64,000 bases of DNA, from positions 1,302,001 through 1,366,000 of the forward strand of contig NZ_CP090366.1 of NCBI RefSeq assembly GCF_021432085.1, in the 5' to 3' direction. Below the pieces are notes generated by a model. The model was given only the letters and a program-made list of their open reading frames with translations, did not search any database and was not told the DNA's origin. Shown here one piece after another: positions 39,046 through 48,248 of the stretch (its first letter is position 1; each line of letters starts with the position of its first letter). The stretch is from Stutzerimonas kunmingensis (GTDB taxonomy: Bacteria; Pseudomonadota; Gammaproteobacteria; Pseudomonadales; Pseudomonadaceae). A program made the translations under genes and the position numbers.

Positions 39046-41061
39046 ATGTCCAAGTTCGAACTGGTCACCCGTTTCAAGCCGGCCGGCGATCAACCGGAGG
39101 CCATTCGGCAGATGATCGAAGGCATCGAGGCGGGGTTGTCGCACCAGACGCTGCTGGGCGTTACGGGCTCGGGCAAGACCTTCAGCGTCGCCAACGTCAT
39201 CGCCCATGTGCAGCGGCCTACGCTGGTGCTGGCGCCGAACAAGACGCTGGCCGCGCAGCTCTATGGTGAGTTCAAGGCGTTCTTCCCGAACAATGCGGTC
39301 GAGTATTTCGTTTCCTACTACGACTACTATCAGCCGGAAGCCTATGTGCCGTCGTCGGACACCTTCATCGAGAAGGATGCATCGATCAACGATCACATCG
39401 AGCAGATGCGTCTGTCGGCAACCAAGGCGCTGCTGGAGCGCCCGGATGCGATCATCGTCACCACTGTGTCGTGCATCTACGGTCTGGGTGATCCGCAGTC
39501 ATACCTGAAGATGGTCCTGCACGTCGATCGTGGTGATCGGCTCGATCAGCGCGAGCTGCTGCGCCGGCTGACTGGCCTGCAGTACACCCGCAACGACATG
39601 GATTTCGCTCGTGCGACCTTCCGTGTGCGCGGCGACGTGATCGACATCTTCCCGGCGGAATCGGATCTCGAAGCGGTGCGCATCGAGCTGTTCGATGACG
39701 AGGTGGAGAGCCTGTCGGCCTTCGATCCGCTGACCGGGGAGGTGATCCGCAAGCTGCCGCGATTCACCTTCTATCCCAAGAGCCACTACGTAACGCCGCG
39801 GGAAACCCTGCTCGACGCGATAGAGAAGATCAAGGACGAGCTGCGCGAGCGGCTCGATTACCTGCGCAGTCAGAACAAGCTGGTGGAGGCGCAGCGGCTC
39901 GAGCAGCGCACGCGTTTCGATCTGGAAATGATCATGGAGCTGGGTTACTGCAACGGCATCGAAAACTACTCGCGCTATCTGTCCGGGCGCGATGCCGGCG
40001 AGCCGCCACCGACGCTGTTCGACTACCTGCCGGCCGACGCGCTGCTGGTGATCGACGAGTCCCACGTTTCTGTGCCGCAGGTCGGCGCGATGTACAAGGG
40101 CGACCGCTCGCGCAAGGAAACCCTGGTGGAGTATGGCTTCCGTCTGCCATCGGCGCTGGATAACCGGCCGATGCGCTTCGACGAATGGGAGGCGATCTGC
40201 CCGCAGACCATCTTCGTCTCCGCGACGCCCGGACCTTACGAGGCCGAACATGCTGGCCGCGTGGTGGAGCAGGTTGTGCGTCCGACGGGGCTGGTCGATC
40301 CGCAGATTGAGGTGCGTCCGGCGCTGACGCAGGTCGACGACCTGCTGTCGGAGATTCGCAAGTGCGTGGTCAAGGAGGAGCGGGTGCTGGTCACCACGCT
40401 GACCAAGCGCATGGCCGAGGACTTGACCGACTACCTGAGTGATCACGATGTGCGCGTGCGCTACCTGCATTCGGACATCGATACCGTGGAACGGGTCGAG
40501 ATCATCCGCGACCTGCGGTTGGGCACTTTCGATGTGCTGGTGGGCATCAACCTGCTGCGCGAAGGCCTGGATATGCCTGAGGTGTCGCTGGTGGCGATCC
40601 TCGATGCGGACAAGGAAGGCTTCCTGCGTTCAGAGCGCTCGCTGATCCAGACCATCGGCCGCGCGGCGCGCAATCTCAACGGTCGCGCGATTTTGTATGC
40701 CGACAACATCACCGGGTCCATGCAGCGCGCCATGGACGAAACCGAGCGGCGGCGCAACAAGCAGATTGCCTTCAACGAGGCCAACGGCATCGTGCCCAAG
40801 GGCGTGAAGAAGGACGTGCAGGACATCCTCGAAGGCGCAACCGTACCGGGCTCGCGCAGCAAGAAGCGGCGTGGCGAGGCGAAAGCGGCGGAGGAGAGTG
40901 CGCGTTACGAGAACGAACTGCGTTCGCCGAGCGAGATCACCAAGCGGATTCGTCAGCTGGAAGAGAAGATGCTGAGTCTGGCGCGCGATCTGGAGTTCGA
41001 GGCGGCCGCCGAGGCGCGCGACGAGATTCACAAGCTGCGCGAGCGCTTGTTGCAGGTCTAG
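39046..41061 (+). CDS. uvrB: Excinuclease ABC subunit B
   Basis: UvrB is the damage-verification helicase of nucleotide excision repair. The 671-residue product has Walker [10 protein letters not shown] near residue 39, the beta-hairpin region [30 protein letters not shown] and [27 protein letters not shown], and the C-terminal UVR domain (about 630–668). The length is normal. gltX follows downstream. Confidence 0.98.
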   Translation: MSKFELVTRFKPAGDQPEAIRQMIEGIEAGLSHQTLLGVTGSGKTFSVANVIAHVQRPTLVLAPNKTLAAQLYGEFKAFFPNNAVEYFVSYYDYYQPEAYVPSSDTFIEKDASINDHIEQMRLSATKALLERPDAIIVTTVSCIYGLGDPQSYLKMVLHVDRGDRLDQRELLRRLTGLQYTRNDMDFARATFRVRGDVIDIFPAESDLEAVRIELFDDEVESLSAFDPLTGEVIRKLPRFTFYPKSHYVTPRETLLDAIEKIKDELRERLDYLRSQNKLVEAQRLEQRTRFDLEMIMELGYCNGIENYSRYLSGRDAGEPPPTLFDYLPADALLVIDESHVSVPQVGAMYKGDRSRKETLVEYGFRLPSALDNRPMRFDEWEAICPQTIFVSATPGPYEAEHAGRVVEQVVRPTGLVDPQIEVRPALTQVDDLLSEIRKCVVKEERVLVTTLTKRMAEDLTDYLSDHDVRVRYLHSDIDTVERVEIIRDLRLGTFDVLVGINLLREGLDMPEVSLVAILDADKEGFLRSERSLIQTIGRAARNLNGRAILYADNITGSMQRAMDETERRRNKQIAFNEANGIVPKGVKKDVQDILEGATVPGSRSKKRRGEAKAAEESARYENELRSPSEITKRIRQLEEKMLSLARDLEFEAAAEARDEIHKLRERLLQV

Positions 41062-41215
41062 CAAGCTATTCTGGCGGATCGACCGTTTCGGCCTGTCCCA
41101 GAGCGTCTCCTTCGGGACGCTCTCGCTCTGCTTCCCGGTGTTCGGCTGGAGCCGGCTGCGCAGCGCCTGCTAACATTCGTCCCTTTCCGTATGTCCCTAC
41201 CGTCCGAGAGCACTC

Positions 41216-42697
41216 ATGACCACGGTTCGCACCCGCATCGCGCCATCTCCGACCGGCGATCCCCACGTCGGTACTGCCTACATCGCGCTGTTCAACCTGT
41301 GCTTCGCCCGACAGCACGGTGGCCAGTTCATCTTGCGCATCGAGGATACCGATCAGGTGCGCTCGACCCGTGAATCCGAGCAGCAGATCTACGATGCGCT
41401 GCGCTGGCTGGGCATCGAATGGGACGAGGGTCCGGACGTTGGCGGTCCGCATGGCCCGTACCGGCAGAGCGAGCGCGGCGAGATCTACAAGAAGTACTCG
41501 GACGAGCTGGTCAGCAAGGGTCATGCGTTCCCGTGCTTCTGCAGCAGCGAGCGCCTGGATCAGGTGCGTGCCGAGCAGATGGCGAACAAGGAAACGCCGC
41601 GTTATGACGGCCATTGCATGCACCTCGATCCGGCCGAAGCTCAGCGTCGCATCGCTGCTGGTGAATCCCATGTAATTCGGATGAAGGTGCCGAGCGAAGG
41701 CGTGTGTCAGGTCAACGACATGCTGCGCGGCACCGTCGAGATCGGCTGGGACCGCATGGACATGCAGGTGCTGATGAAGGCCGATGGCCTGCCGACCTAC
41801 TTCCTCGCCAACGTGGTCGATGACCACCTGATGGGCATCACTCATGTGCTGCGTGGCGAAGAGTGGCTGCCGTCGGCGCCCAAGCTGATCAAGCTGTACG
41901 AGTACTTCGGCTGGGAGCAGCCGCAGCTGTGCTACATGCCGCTGCTGCGCAATCCCGACAAGAGCAAGCTCTCCAAGCGCAAGAATCCGACTTCGGTGAC
42001 CTTCTACGAGCGCATGGGTTTCCTGCCACAGGCGATGCTCAACTACCTCGGGCGCATGGGTTGGTCGATGCCTGACGAGCGCGAGAAATTCACGCTGAAC
42101 GAGATGATCGAGCACTTCGACATCAATCGCGTATCGCTCGGCGGACCGATCTTCGATCTGGAGAAGCTTTCCTGGCTGAACGGCCAGTGGCTGCGGGAAC
42201 TGCCGGTCGAACAGTTCGCTGCCGAAGTGCAGAAGTGGGCATTCAATCCGCAGTACATGATGCAGATCGCGCCGCACGTGCAGCAGCGCGTGGAAACCTT
42301 CAGCCAGATTGCGCCATTGGCTGGCTTCTTCTTCTCCGGTGCATTGCCGCTCGACCTCGCATTGTTCGCGCACAAGAAGCTCGATGCGACGCAGGTGCGC
42401 CAGGTTATGCAGCTGATTCTGTGGAAGTTGGAAGCACTGCGCCAGTGGGAAAAGGAGCGCATCACCGCGTGCATCACCCAGGTGGCGGAACATCTAGGCT
42501 TCAAGCTGCGCGATGTGATGCCGCTGATGTTCGCCGCCATCACCGGGCAGGCCAGTTCGGTATCGGTACTCGACGCGATGGAGATTCTCGGCCCGGATCT
42601 GACGCGCTTCCGCCTGCGCAACGCACTCGAGTTGCTCGGTGGCGCGTCGAAGAAGGAAGCCAAGGAGTGGGAGAAGCTCGCGGCGTCGATTGTCTGA
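41216..42697 (+). CDS. gltX: Glutamyl-tRNA synthetase
   Basis: GluRS is a class I synthetase that charges tRNA-Glu, and this gene lies directly upstream of two tRNA-Glu genes. The 493-residue product has the HIGH-type motif in [13 protein letters not shown] and the KMSKS-type motif SKLSKRKNP, then a helical anticodon-binding region. The ATG at 41216 is directly before [13 protein letters not shown]. Confidence 0.98.
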   Translation: MTTVRTRIAPSPTGDPHVGTAYIALFNLCFARQHGGQFILRIEDTDQVRSTRESEQQIYDALRWLGIEWDEGPDVGGPHGPYRQSERGEIYKKYSDELVSKGHAFPCFCSSERLDQVRAEQMANKETPRYDGHCMHLDPAEAQRRIAAGESHVIRMKVPSEGVCQVNDMLRGTVEIGWDRMDMQVLMKADGLPTYFLANVVDDHLMGITHVLRGEEWLPSAPKLIKLYEYFGWEQPQLCYMPLLRNPDKSKLSKRKNPTSVTFYERMGFLPQAMLNYLGRMGWSMPDEREKFTLNEMIEHFDINRVSLGGPIFDLEKLSWLNGQWLRELPVEQFAAEVQKWAFNPQYMMQIAPHVQQRVETFSQIAPLAGFFFSGALPLDLALFAHKKLDATQVRQVMQLILWKLEALRQWEKERITACITQVAEHLGFKLRDVMPLMFAAITGQASSVSVLDAMEILGPDLTRFRLRNALELLGGASKKEAKEWEKLAASIV

Positions 42698-42707
42698 GTG
42701 CGGGGCA

Positions 42708-42736
42708 GGGGCGGTGCTTGTGACCAGCATCGCCCC
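42708..42736 (+). terminator. Hairpin after gltX
   Basis: GGGGCGGTGCT and AGCATCGCCCC pair over 11 bases with one G–T wobble, starting 11 bases after the gltX stop. There is no T tract. Confidence 0.55.
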
Positions 42737-42816
42737 GAGGTGGTGGCGTTACCATTCGTCGGTGGTAAGTAGTTGTTCCTAATGCCAAAAAAACTTCGGC
42801 CCGTTGGAAATTGTTG

Positions 42817-42845
42817 TTGACACTACTTGGGGGCGCCCCTAATAT
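42817..42845 (+). promoter_or_regulatory. Promoter of the tRNA-Ala/Glu array
   Basis: TTGACA (42817–42822), a 17-base spacer and TAATAT (42840–42845) are followed by a GC-rich discriminator (GCGCCCC), as expected for a stringently controlled stable RNA promoter. The tRNA starts 19 bases after the -10. Confidence 0.8.
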
Positions 42846-42863
42846 GCGCCCCGTCCTCGAGAT

Positions 42864-42939
<76 letters not shown>

Positions 42940-43013
42940 ATCTCGAAGAGCAGAATTTGCCACCAGCTTGTATTTGCCGCATAAGCGATACAGGTTGCGC
43001 TTGAAGGGTTTGC

Positions 43014-43089
43014 GTCCCCTTCGTCTAGTGGCCTAGGACACCGCCCTTTCACGGCGGTAACAGGGGTTCGAGTCCCCTAGGGGACGCCA
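43014..43089 (+). tRNA. tRNA-Glu(TTC), copy 1
   Basis: The 76-base gene begins GTCCCCTTCG, has an anticodon arm CCGCC-CTTTCAC-GGCGG (anticodon TTC), T loop GGTTCGAGTCC and an encoded CCA end. Confidence 0.97.
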
Positions 43090-43134
43090 TTATTAAGCGA
43101 TGTTCGACATCGCGCGTCGAGAGACGATAAATCC

Positions 43135-43210
<76 letters not shown>

Positions 43211-43255
43211 ATCACGGCTTGTCGATTGATTGTTCGGCAGGTTTGCGAAGGTTTC

Positions 43256-43331
43256 GTCCCCTTCGTCTAGTGGCCTAGGACACCGCCCTTTCACGGCGGT
43301 AACAGGGGTTCGAGTCCCCTAGGGGACGCCA
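43256..43331 (+). tRNA. tRNA-Glu(TTC), copy 2
   Basis: This gene is identical to the copy at 43014–43089 and completes an Ala–Glu–Ala–Glu array. Confidence 0.97.
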
Positions 43332-43354
43332 TTTTTATTGCCCGTTTTGGGCTT

Positions 43355-43390
43355 CAAGGGGTCATCTTTCATGAGATGGCCCTTTTTGTT
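43355..43390 (+). terminator. Terminator of the tRNA array
   Basis: AAGGGGTCATCT pairs with AGATGGCCCTTT with one G–T wobble/mismatch around a TTCATG loop, followed by TTTTTG. It lies 24 bases after the last tRNA. Confidence 0.75.
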
Positions 43391-43522
43391 TTGCGTGGTC
43401 GAAAAGTCGTTTTAGCCGCACTGCGCTGAATGCCTTGTCATTGCTCGCAGCAACAGGCGTGACTCGTCGCGGCGGCTGCGGTTTCATAGGTCATCGCAAA
43501 CGGCCAACGAGGCTTGCAACGA

Positions 43523-43972
43523 ATGAGCTGGGATCAGGCGGACGCGTTTACCATCGACCTGCAGGTGCAGTCCGAGCATATCGACGAGCTGGGCCATGCC
43601 AACAATGCGGTCTATGTAACCTGGCTTGAGCGGTGTGCCTGGCAGCATTCGCAGAGTCTGGGATTGGGCATCGACGACTACCGTCGCCTCGATCGGGCCA
43701 TGGCAGTGCTGCGGCACGAGATCGATTATCTGGCCGCGGCCTACGAAGGCGATCTGCTGCAGTTGGTAACCTGGATTTCCGAATCCGATCAGCGTTTGAA
43801 GATGAAACGTAATTTCCAGCTGATCCGACCGGCCGACGGCGCTACGCTGCTGCGCGCGCAGACGACTTTCGTTTGCATCGAGCTCTCCAGCGGGAAACCC
43901 AAGCGCATGCCGCCTGAGTTCATCGACGGCTACGGCAAAGCGCTGGTGCAGCCGTACCCGCTGGAGCTTTGA
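43523..43972 (+). CDS. Acyl-CoA thioesterase (4-hydroxybenzoyl-CoA thioesterase-like, hotdog fold)
   Basis: The 149-residue product has a single hotdog domain with the family pattern HIDELGHANNAVYVTWLERCAW, which includes the catalytic aspartate-type region of 4HBT proteins. Such enzymes cleave acyl-CoA thioesters; the substrate cannot be told. The ATG at 43523 gives MSWDQADAFTIDLQV. Nearby is the end of the tRNA array upstream and a small minus-strand gene downstream. Confidence 0.85.
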   Translation: MSWDQADAFTIDLQVQSEHIDELGHANNAVYVTWLERCAWQHSQSLGLGIDDYRRLDRAMAVLRHEIDYLAAAYEGDLLQLVTWISESDQRLKMKRNFQLIRPADGATLLRAQTTFVCIELSSGKPKRMPPEFIDGYGKALVQPYPLEL

Positions 43973-43985
43973 CGAAGCTGGTTGC

Positions 43986-44240
43986 TCAGCCGCGCTGCTC
44001 GGGCTTCATGACGTCGCTCTCGCGGCGCTTCTCGGCATCCTCGCGCCAGTCCTCCTGGATTTCCTCTTTCATCTTCGGGTCGGCGCCGTCATCTTCGTTC
44101 TCGCGAACCATTCCCTCGCCTTTCTTTTCCTGCTGGATATTGGTGCCTTGCGGCTGAGTGTTCATCATGTCCTGGTCGGCCAGCGCAACCGCGGAAAACA
44201 AGCTGCCCAGTGCGATGATGCCTGCGTACAAGATTTTCAT
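43986..44240 (-). CDS. Small charged secreted protein of unknown function
   Basis: The 84-residue product has a signal peptide (about 1–21, ending VALA), then a very hydrophilic mature part of about 63 residues with many Glu, Asp, Lys, Arg, Gln and Asn. It has no cysteine and is probably periplasmic and disordered. I recognise no family. The start is after a GGAGGT ribosome-binding site. It is convergent with the thioesterase gene and divergent from dinB. Confidence 0.7.
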   Translation of the reverse strand: MKILYAGIIALGSLFSAVALADQDMMNTQPQGTNIQQEKKGEGMVRENEDDGADPKMKEEIQEDWREDAEKRRESDVMKPEQRG

Positions 44241-44338
44241 CTGAACCTCCGGCTGTCGGGTGATAAAGGACTTACCATCTCAATAACCGACCTGCTGCGC
44301 TGAAGATTCGTTCACTCCTGCCCGGTGCCCCGTTTTCC

Positions 44339-45403
44339 GTGAGTCAGTCCACCCTTCGCAAGATCATCCATATTGATTGCGACTGCTTTTACGCCGCGAT
44401 CGAGATGCGCGACGACCCCAGTCTGGCTCGGCGGCCGATCGCAGTTGGCGGCGCTGCGGATCGGCGCGGGGTCATTGCCACGTGCAACTACGAGGCGCGT
44501 GCATATGGTGTTCGCTCGGCCATGGCGTCCGGGCACGCACTGAAGTTGTGTCCTGATCTGCTGATCCTGCGGCCCCGCATGGATGCCTACCGGGAGGCTT
44601 CGCGTGAGATCCATAACATCTTTCGCACCTACACCGAGCAGATCGAGCCGCTGTCGCTGGACGAGGCTTATCTGGACGTCACTGCCTGCGAGCATTTTTC
44701 CGGTAGCGCCACGCGTATTGCCGAGGACATCCGGCGTCGGGTCTGGCAGCAGCTGCGCATCACTGTGTCGGCGGGTGTTGCTCCGAACAAGTTTCTCGCC
44801 AAGATCGCCAGCGAATGGAATAAGCCCGACGGCCTGTTCGTCATTACCCCGACACAGGTCGACGATTTCGTACAGGCGCTGGAGGTCAAGCGGCTGCATG
44901 GTGTTGGTCGCGTCACCGCTGAGAAGCTCGGCCGGCTCGGCATCCGCACCTGTAGCGACTTACGCGAGTGGCGCAAACTGGATCTGGTGCGCGAGTTCGG
45001 CGCGTTCGGTGAGCGGCTCTGGGGGCTGGCGCGCGGCGTCGATGAGCGGTCGGTGCAGGTGGAGAGTCGGCGCCAGTCGGTGAGCGTCGAGCAGACCTAC
45101 GACAAGGATCTGCCGGACCTGGCGGCGTGCCTGGAGCGTCTGCCGGAGCTGCTGCAGCAGTTGGCTACCCGCATGGCGCGCCTGGACAACGGCTATCGGC
45201 CCGGCAAGCCCTTCGTAAAGCTCAAGTTCCATGACTTCACCCAGACCACGATGGAGCAGGCTGGCGCCGGACTCGAAATCGACGACTACGCCGATCTGCT
45301 CGCCATCGCCTTCTCCCGTGGTGCGCGGCCGGTTCGGTTGATTGGCGTAGGCGTGCGGTTGGTCGATCTGCGCGGTGGTTTCGAGCAGCTCACTCTGTTC
45401 TAA
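44339..45403 (+). CDS. dinB: DNA polymerase IV
   Basis: DinB is a Y-family translesion polymerase, error prone and usually SOS-linked. The 354-residue product has the catalytic-metal motif IHIDCDCFYAAIE, YEARAYGVRSAM, LDEAYLDV and a helix-hairpin-helix with LHGVGRVTAEKLGRLG. The C-terminal little-finger domain follows. The start is a GTG at 44339. I do not see a LexA box in the 98 bases upstream. Confidence 0.95.
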   Translation: MSQSTLRKIIHIDCDCFYAAIEMRDDPSLARRPIAVGGAADRRGVIATCNYEARAYGVRSAMASGHALKLCPDLLILRPRMDAYREASREIHNIFRTYTEQIEPLSLDEAYLDVTACEHFSGSATRIAEDIRRRVWQQLRITVSAGVAPNKFLAKIASEWNKPDGLFVITPTQVDDFVQALEVKRLHGVGRVTAEKLGRLGIRTCSDLREWRKLDLVREFGAFGERLWGLARGVDERSVQVESRRQSVSVEQTYDKDLPDLAACLERLPELLQQLATRMARLDNGYRPGKPFVKLKFHDFTQTTMEQAGAGLEIDDYADLLAIAFSRGARPVRLIGVGVRLVDLRGGFEQLTLF

Positions 45404-45733
45404 GAGCGCCAGTTTCCTTTTCCTGCATCCATCGCGTGCTCATTCCGCTGACTACCGTTCGTCAGGTGCGTAGTTTGTGATGCCCTCGTGCGACGAAAGG
45501 GCTTAAGCCGATATAGCGCCAGCTTATTAATTAACCCAGAATGCGCGCGATACTTGACGTCCTTAGATTGACGCTTTTCTGGTGCGCGATTGATTTACGA
45601 CAATATTTGGACGCACCCATCGGATATTGTTAGAGTCACGCCAGATGGCAATATGCTATCTATTTGACGCCCTCAATATCGATTCTCTGCTTTCTGGCAG
45701 TTGAGCACCGACGTCTTGGCGAGGGAGCCAGTG
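45404..45733 (+). promoter_or_regulatory. AT-rich upstream region of the MSHA locus
   Basis: This 330-base region is the only long gap before mshI and must hold the locus promoter if the whole set is transcribed together. It is AT-rich in its second half and contains TTGACG three times (45554–45559, 45568–45573, 45664–45669). I cannot assign a -35/-10 pair or a sigma-54 site with confidence. No gene is seen. Confidence 0.45.
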
Positions 45734-46654
45734 GTGGGTCTGTTTTCCAAAACCAAGAAATCAAAACCAGCCGGCATGCTCGGCATCGAGGCTGGTCCGC
45801 AAGGCATCGCATTGGCGCAGGTCGTTCGGGCGGCTGGTGCACGGCCGATGCTGCCGTACTGCGAACACCTGGAAGGCAGTGCCGACGCACAGGCAGCGCT
45901 GCTGGAAAAAACCGTAAGCGAGCGGGCCTTGCAGGGCCTGCCGGCAAACGTGCTGCTACATCCTTCCGAATACCAGATGTTTCTTCTCGAAGCGCCTGAA
46001 GTGCCGCCGCAGGAATTGCGTGACGCCATGCGCTGGCGCATCAAGGACATGATCAGCCAGCCGCTGGACGATGTGGTGATCGACTGTTTCGCACTGCCCG
46101 AGGACGCCTATCGCGGGCGCACGCGCATGGTCTATTGCGCCGTTCTCGAGAAAACCCGGATGCAGCATTACGCCCAGCTCGTGCGTCAGGCCGGTCTGCA
46201 CATGGCGAGCATCGACATCACCGAGATGGCGTTTCGCAACCTGGGCTCGCTCGCCGGCGCCGAAGGCATGAATCTCGCACTGCTGCGCCTGCGCACCAGC
46301 GAAGGCCTGATCTGCATCCAGAACGGCGCCGACCTTTACATGGCGCGGCGTATAGAGCAGGGGCTGGCCCGTGCCGCCCAGGATTTGAGCAGTACGACAC
46401 TGGAGATCCAGCGCTCGCTTGACTACTTCGAGAGCCAACTCGGCAAGGGCTATATCAATCGCTTGATGTTGCTGCCCATGAAACAGGATGGCGAGCGCGC
46501 CTATCAGGGGCTGGCCAGTGGCCTGGCGGTGAACCTGCAACGCCTCGACCTGCGCGAGCTCTTCCCCGGCCAGCCGGGTGCCGAGATGTCCGAAGCGCAG
46601 CAGGCGTTCTGCATTGGCGCCGTCGGCGCCGCCCTGCGTCAGGACGCCGTCTGA
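45734..46654 (+). CDS. mshI: MSHA biogenesis protein MshI (PilM-like)
   Basis: MshI is the cytoplasmic actin-like platform protein, similar to PilM, at the base of an MSHA pilus. The 306-residue product has a PilM-type fold with LGIEAGPQGIALAQVVR near the start and ELRDAMRWRIKDMISQPLDDVVIDCF. The likely start is a GTG at 45734, seven bases after AGGGAG, rather than the TTG at 45701. Its stop overlaps the mshI2 ATG (TGATG). It is the first gene of the MSHA set. Confidence 0.88.
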   Translation: MGLFSKTKKSKPAGMLGIEAGPQGIALAQVVRAAGARPMLPYCEHLEGSADAQAALLEKTVSERALQGLPANVLLHPSEYQMFLLEAPEVPPQELRDAMRWRIKDMISQPLDDVVIDCFALPEDAYRGRTRMVYCAVLEKTRMQHYAQLVRQAGLHMASIDITEMAFRNLGSLAGAEGMNLALLRLRTSEGLICIQNGADLYMARRIEQGLARAAQDLSSTTLEIQRSLDYFESQLGKGYINRLMLLPMKQDGERAYQGLASGLAVNLQRLDLRELFPGQPGAEMSEAQQAFCIGAVGAALRQDAV

Positions 46655-47259
46655 TGCAGAACGTCAATCTCTATCAGCGCGAACGTCGTCAGCAGGGTGG
46701 CCCGCGTCCGCGGCAACTGCTGCTTGGCGCATGTGTACTGGCGCTTGCCCTGGCGTCGCATGCTGCCTGGCAGGGCTGGAACCTCAAGCAGCGCGCCTCG
46801 GACCGTCAGTTGGCCGAGGCGCAGGCGGTTTCTGCAGAGGCGCAGCTGGCCGCCTTCAAGGCCAACTACCGGGAACCGACGCTGGATACCCGGCTGCCTG
46901 CGCAACTGGCGGAGCGGGAAGCGGAGAACCGCCAGCTGCAACGTCTCGCAACGCATCTGCGCGCGCTCGATGGCCAGCTGCGTAGCGGCTTCGCGCCAGT
47001 GCTGACGGCCCTGGCCGATCGGCACCCGCCGCGCGGGCTCTGGCTGACCCGCATCCGCCTGCAGGCTGGCGGCAGCGACATGCTGTTGCGCGGGTTGAGC
47101 CAGGATCAGGAACTACTTCCGCTTTATCTGGAAAGCCTCGGGCGCAGCAAGACGTTGCAGGGTCGCGAGTTCGGCAGCTTCGATCTGCAGCGCGACGAGA
47201 GTGGCCTGCTGGCGTTCCGCCTGGCATCCCGTGCGGCGGAGGAGGGCGACGATGAATAG
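46654..47259 (+). CDS. mshI2: MSHA biogenesis protein MshI2 (PilN-like)
   Basis: The 201-residue product is an inner-membrane protein with a short cytoplasmic start MQNVNLYQRERRQQGG (matching the PilN/MshI pattern NVNLYxxE), one membrane segment (about 23–43) and a coiled-coil/ferredoxin-like periplasmic part. It probably contacts MshI and MshJ in the inner-membrane platform. It overlaps mshJ by eight bases. Confidence 0.85.
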   Translation: MQNVNLYQRERRQQGGPRPRQLLLGACVLALALASHAAWQGWNLKQRASDRQLAEAQAVSAEAQLAAFKANYREPTLDTRLPAQLAEREAENRQLQRLATHLRALDGQLRSGFAPVLTALADRHPPRGLWLTRIRLQAGGSDMLLRGLSQDQELLPLYLESLGRSKTLQGREFGSFDLQRDESGLLAFRLASRAAEEGDDE

Positions 47260-47929
47260 CGCCATGCAAACCCTGCGGCAGCGCTGGCAGGCGTTGGCAC
47301 CGCGCGAACAGTGGCTGAGCGTGCTGGTCGGCGCTTCCCTGCTGGGCATGCTTTATCTACTGCTGGTAGCTGAGCCGCTCGCCGAGCGCATCGTCCAGCA
47401 GGACAGCCAGCTGCGTCTCGCCGAAGCCCGTCAGCTGGAGGCGAACAATGCGTTGCTCGAGCTTCAGGCCAAGCTCGCAGCCGACCCCAATCGTCCTTAT
47501 CGCGACGCACTCGATATTGCACGCACCAGCCGCGAACAGATTCTGCGCAGCATCGACGAGGAGACCCGCTCACTGGTTTCACCTGCACGCATGAAAGCGC
47601 TGCTGCAGGACCTGCTGCGCCGGCAGCCTCATCTGCAGATGGTCGCGCTGCAGAGCTTCAGCGCGCCGCTGGAGTTGCCGGCCAGCGCGACGGATGCGGC
47701 GAAGGATGCGTCGCCAGCGGCGGTCAGCTTCTACCGGCACGGCCTGCGTCTGACCCTGCAAGGCGGCTACTTCGACCTGCTCGATTACCTGCAGGCGGTG
47801 CAGAACAGTGGCTGGCGTCTGCATTGGGACAGCCTGGACTATCACATCGATGAGGCCGGGCCGGACAAGGCGCGGATCACGCTGGAACTGCATACCTTGA
47901 GTCGCGAAGCGGGGTGGGTTGGTGTCTGA
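47252..47929 (+). CDS. mshJ: MSHA biogenesis protein MshJ (GspM/PilO-like)
   Basis: The 225-residue product has a membrane segment near the N-terminus (about 19–40, WLSVLVGASLLGMLYLLL), a coiled coil (about 42–75) and a ferredoxin-like periplasmic domain with QGGYFDLLDYLQAVQNS, as in PilO/GspM proteins. The ATG at 47252 overlaps mshI2; its stop overlaps mshK. It completes the platform with MshI and MshI2. Confidence 0.87.
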   Translation: MNSAMQTLRQRWQALAPREQWLSVLVGASLLGMLYLLLVAEPLAERIVQQDSQLRLAEARQLEANNALLELQAKLAADPNRPYRDALDIARTSREQILRSIDEETRSLVSPARMKALLQDLLRRQPHLQMVALQSFSAPLELPASATDAAKDASPAAVSFYRHGLRLTLQGGYFDLLDYLQAVQNSGWRLHWDSLDYHIDEAGPDKARITLELHTLSREAGWVGV

Positions 47930-48248
47930 TTTTTCTCGTGCGTTCTGCTTGTTCCTTTTGCTGCCCGCTTCGGCCTACGCGCTCGATCCCACCCGCCCGC
48001 CCGCGGCGTTCGTGACCGCTGCAGCGGAGCGCCAGGCACCGGCGACGCTGCACCTGCAAGCCATTTTCCGTGGTGCACAGAGCGCCCGGGCGGTGCTCAA
48101 CGGCCAATCGCTGAGAGTCGGCGACATCCTGGCCGATGCCCGAGTCCTGGCCATCAACACGAATTCCGTCCTGATCGAGCGCGACGGTCAGCAGCAGACG
48201 CTGCGTCTGGTTGCCCCGATCATTACTCCGAGCCAAGTCCGACCATGA
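47922..48248 (+). CDS. mshK: MSHA biogenesis protein MshK (PilP/GspC-like)
   Basis: The 108-residue product has a signal peptide (about 1–20, FCLFLLLPASAYA), followed by LDPTRPPAAF and a small beta domain with LQAIFRGAQSARAVLNGQSLRVGD, as in GspC homology-region/PilP domains that link platform and secretin. The start is a GTG at 47922. The stop overlaps the mshL ATG by four bases. Confidence 0.85.
   Translation: MSDFSRAFCLFLLLPASAYALDPTRPPAAFVTAAAERQAPATLHLQAIFRGAQSARAVLNGQSLRVGDILADARVLAINTNSVLIERDGQQQTLRLVAPIITPSQVRP

Noticed and set aside
44241..44338. LexA box before dinB, and likewise before uvrB at 38750–39045
   Set aside because: No CTG-N10-CAG with a suitable interior was found in either upstream region, so SOS control is not claimed from the sequence.
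45404..45733. A sigma-54 promoter (TGGCAC-N5-TTGCA) before mshI
   Set aside because: TGGTGCGCGATTGAT and TGGCAATATGC were examined; neither has both the GG and GC doublets at the right spacing.
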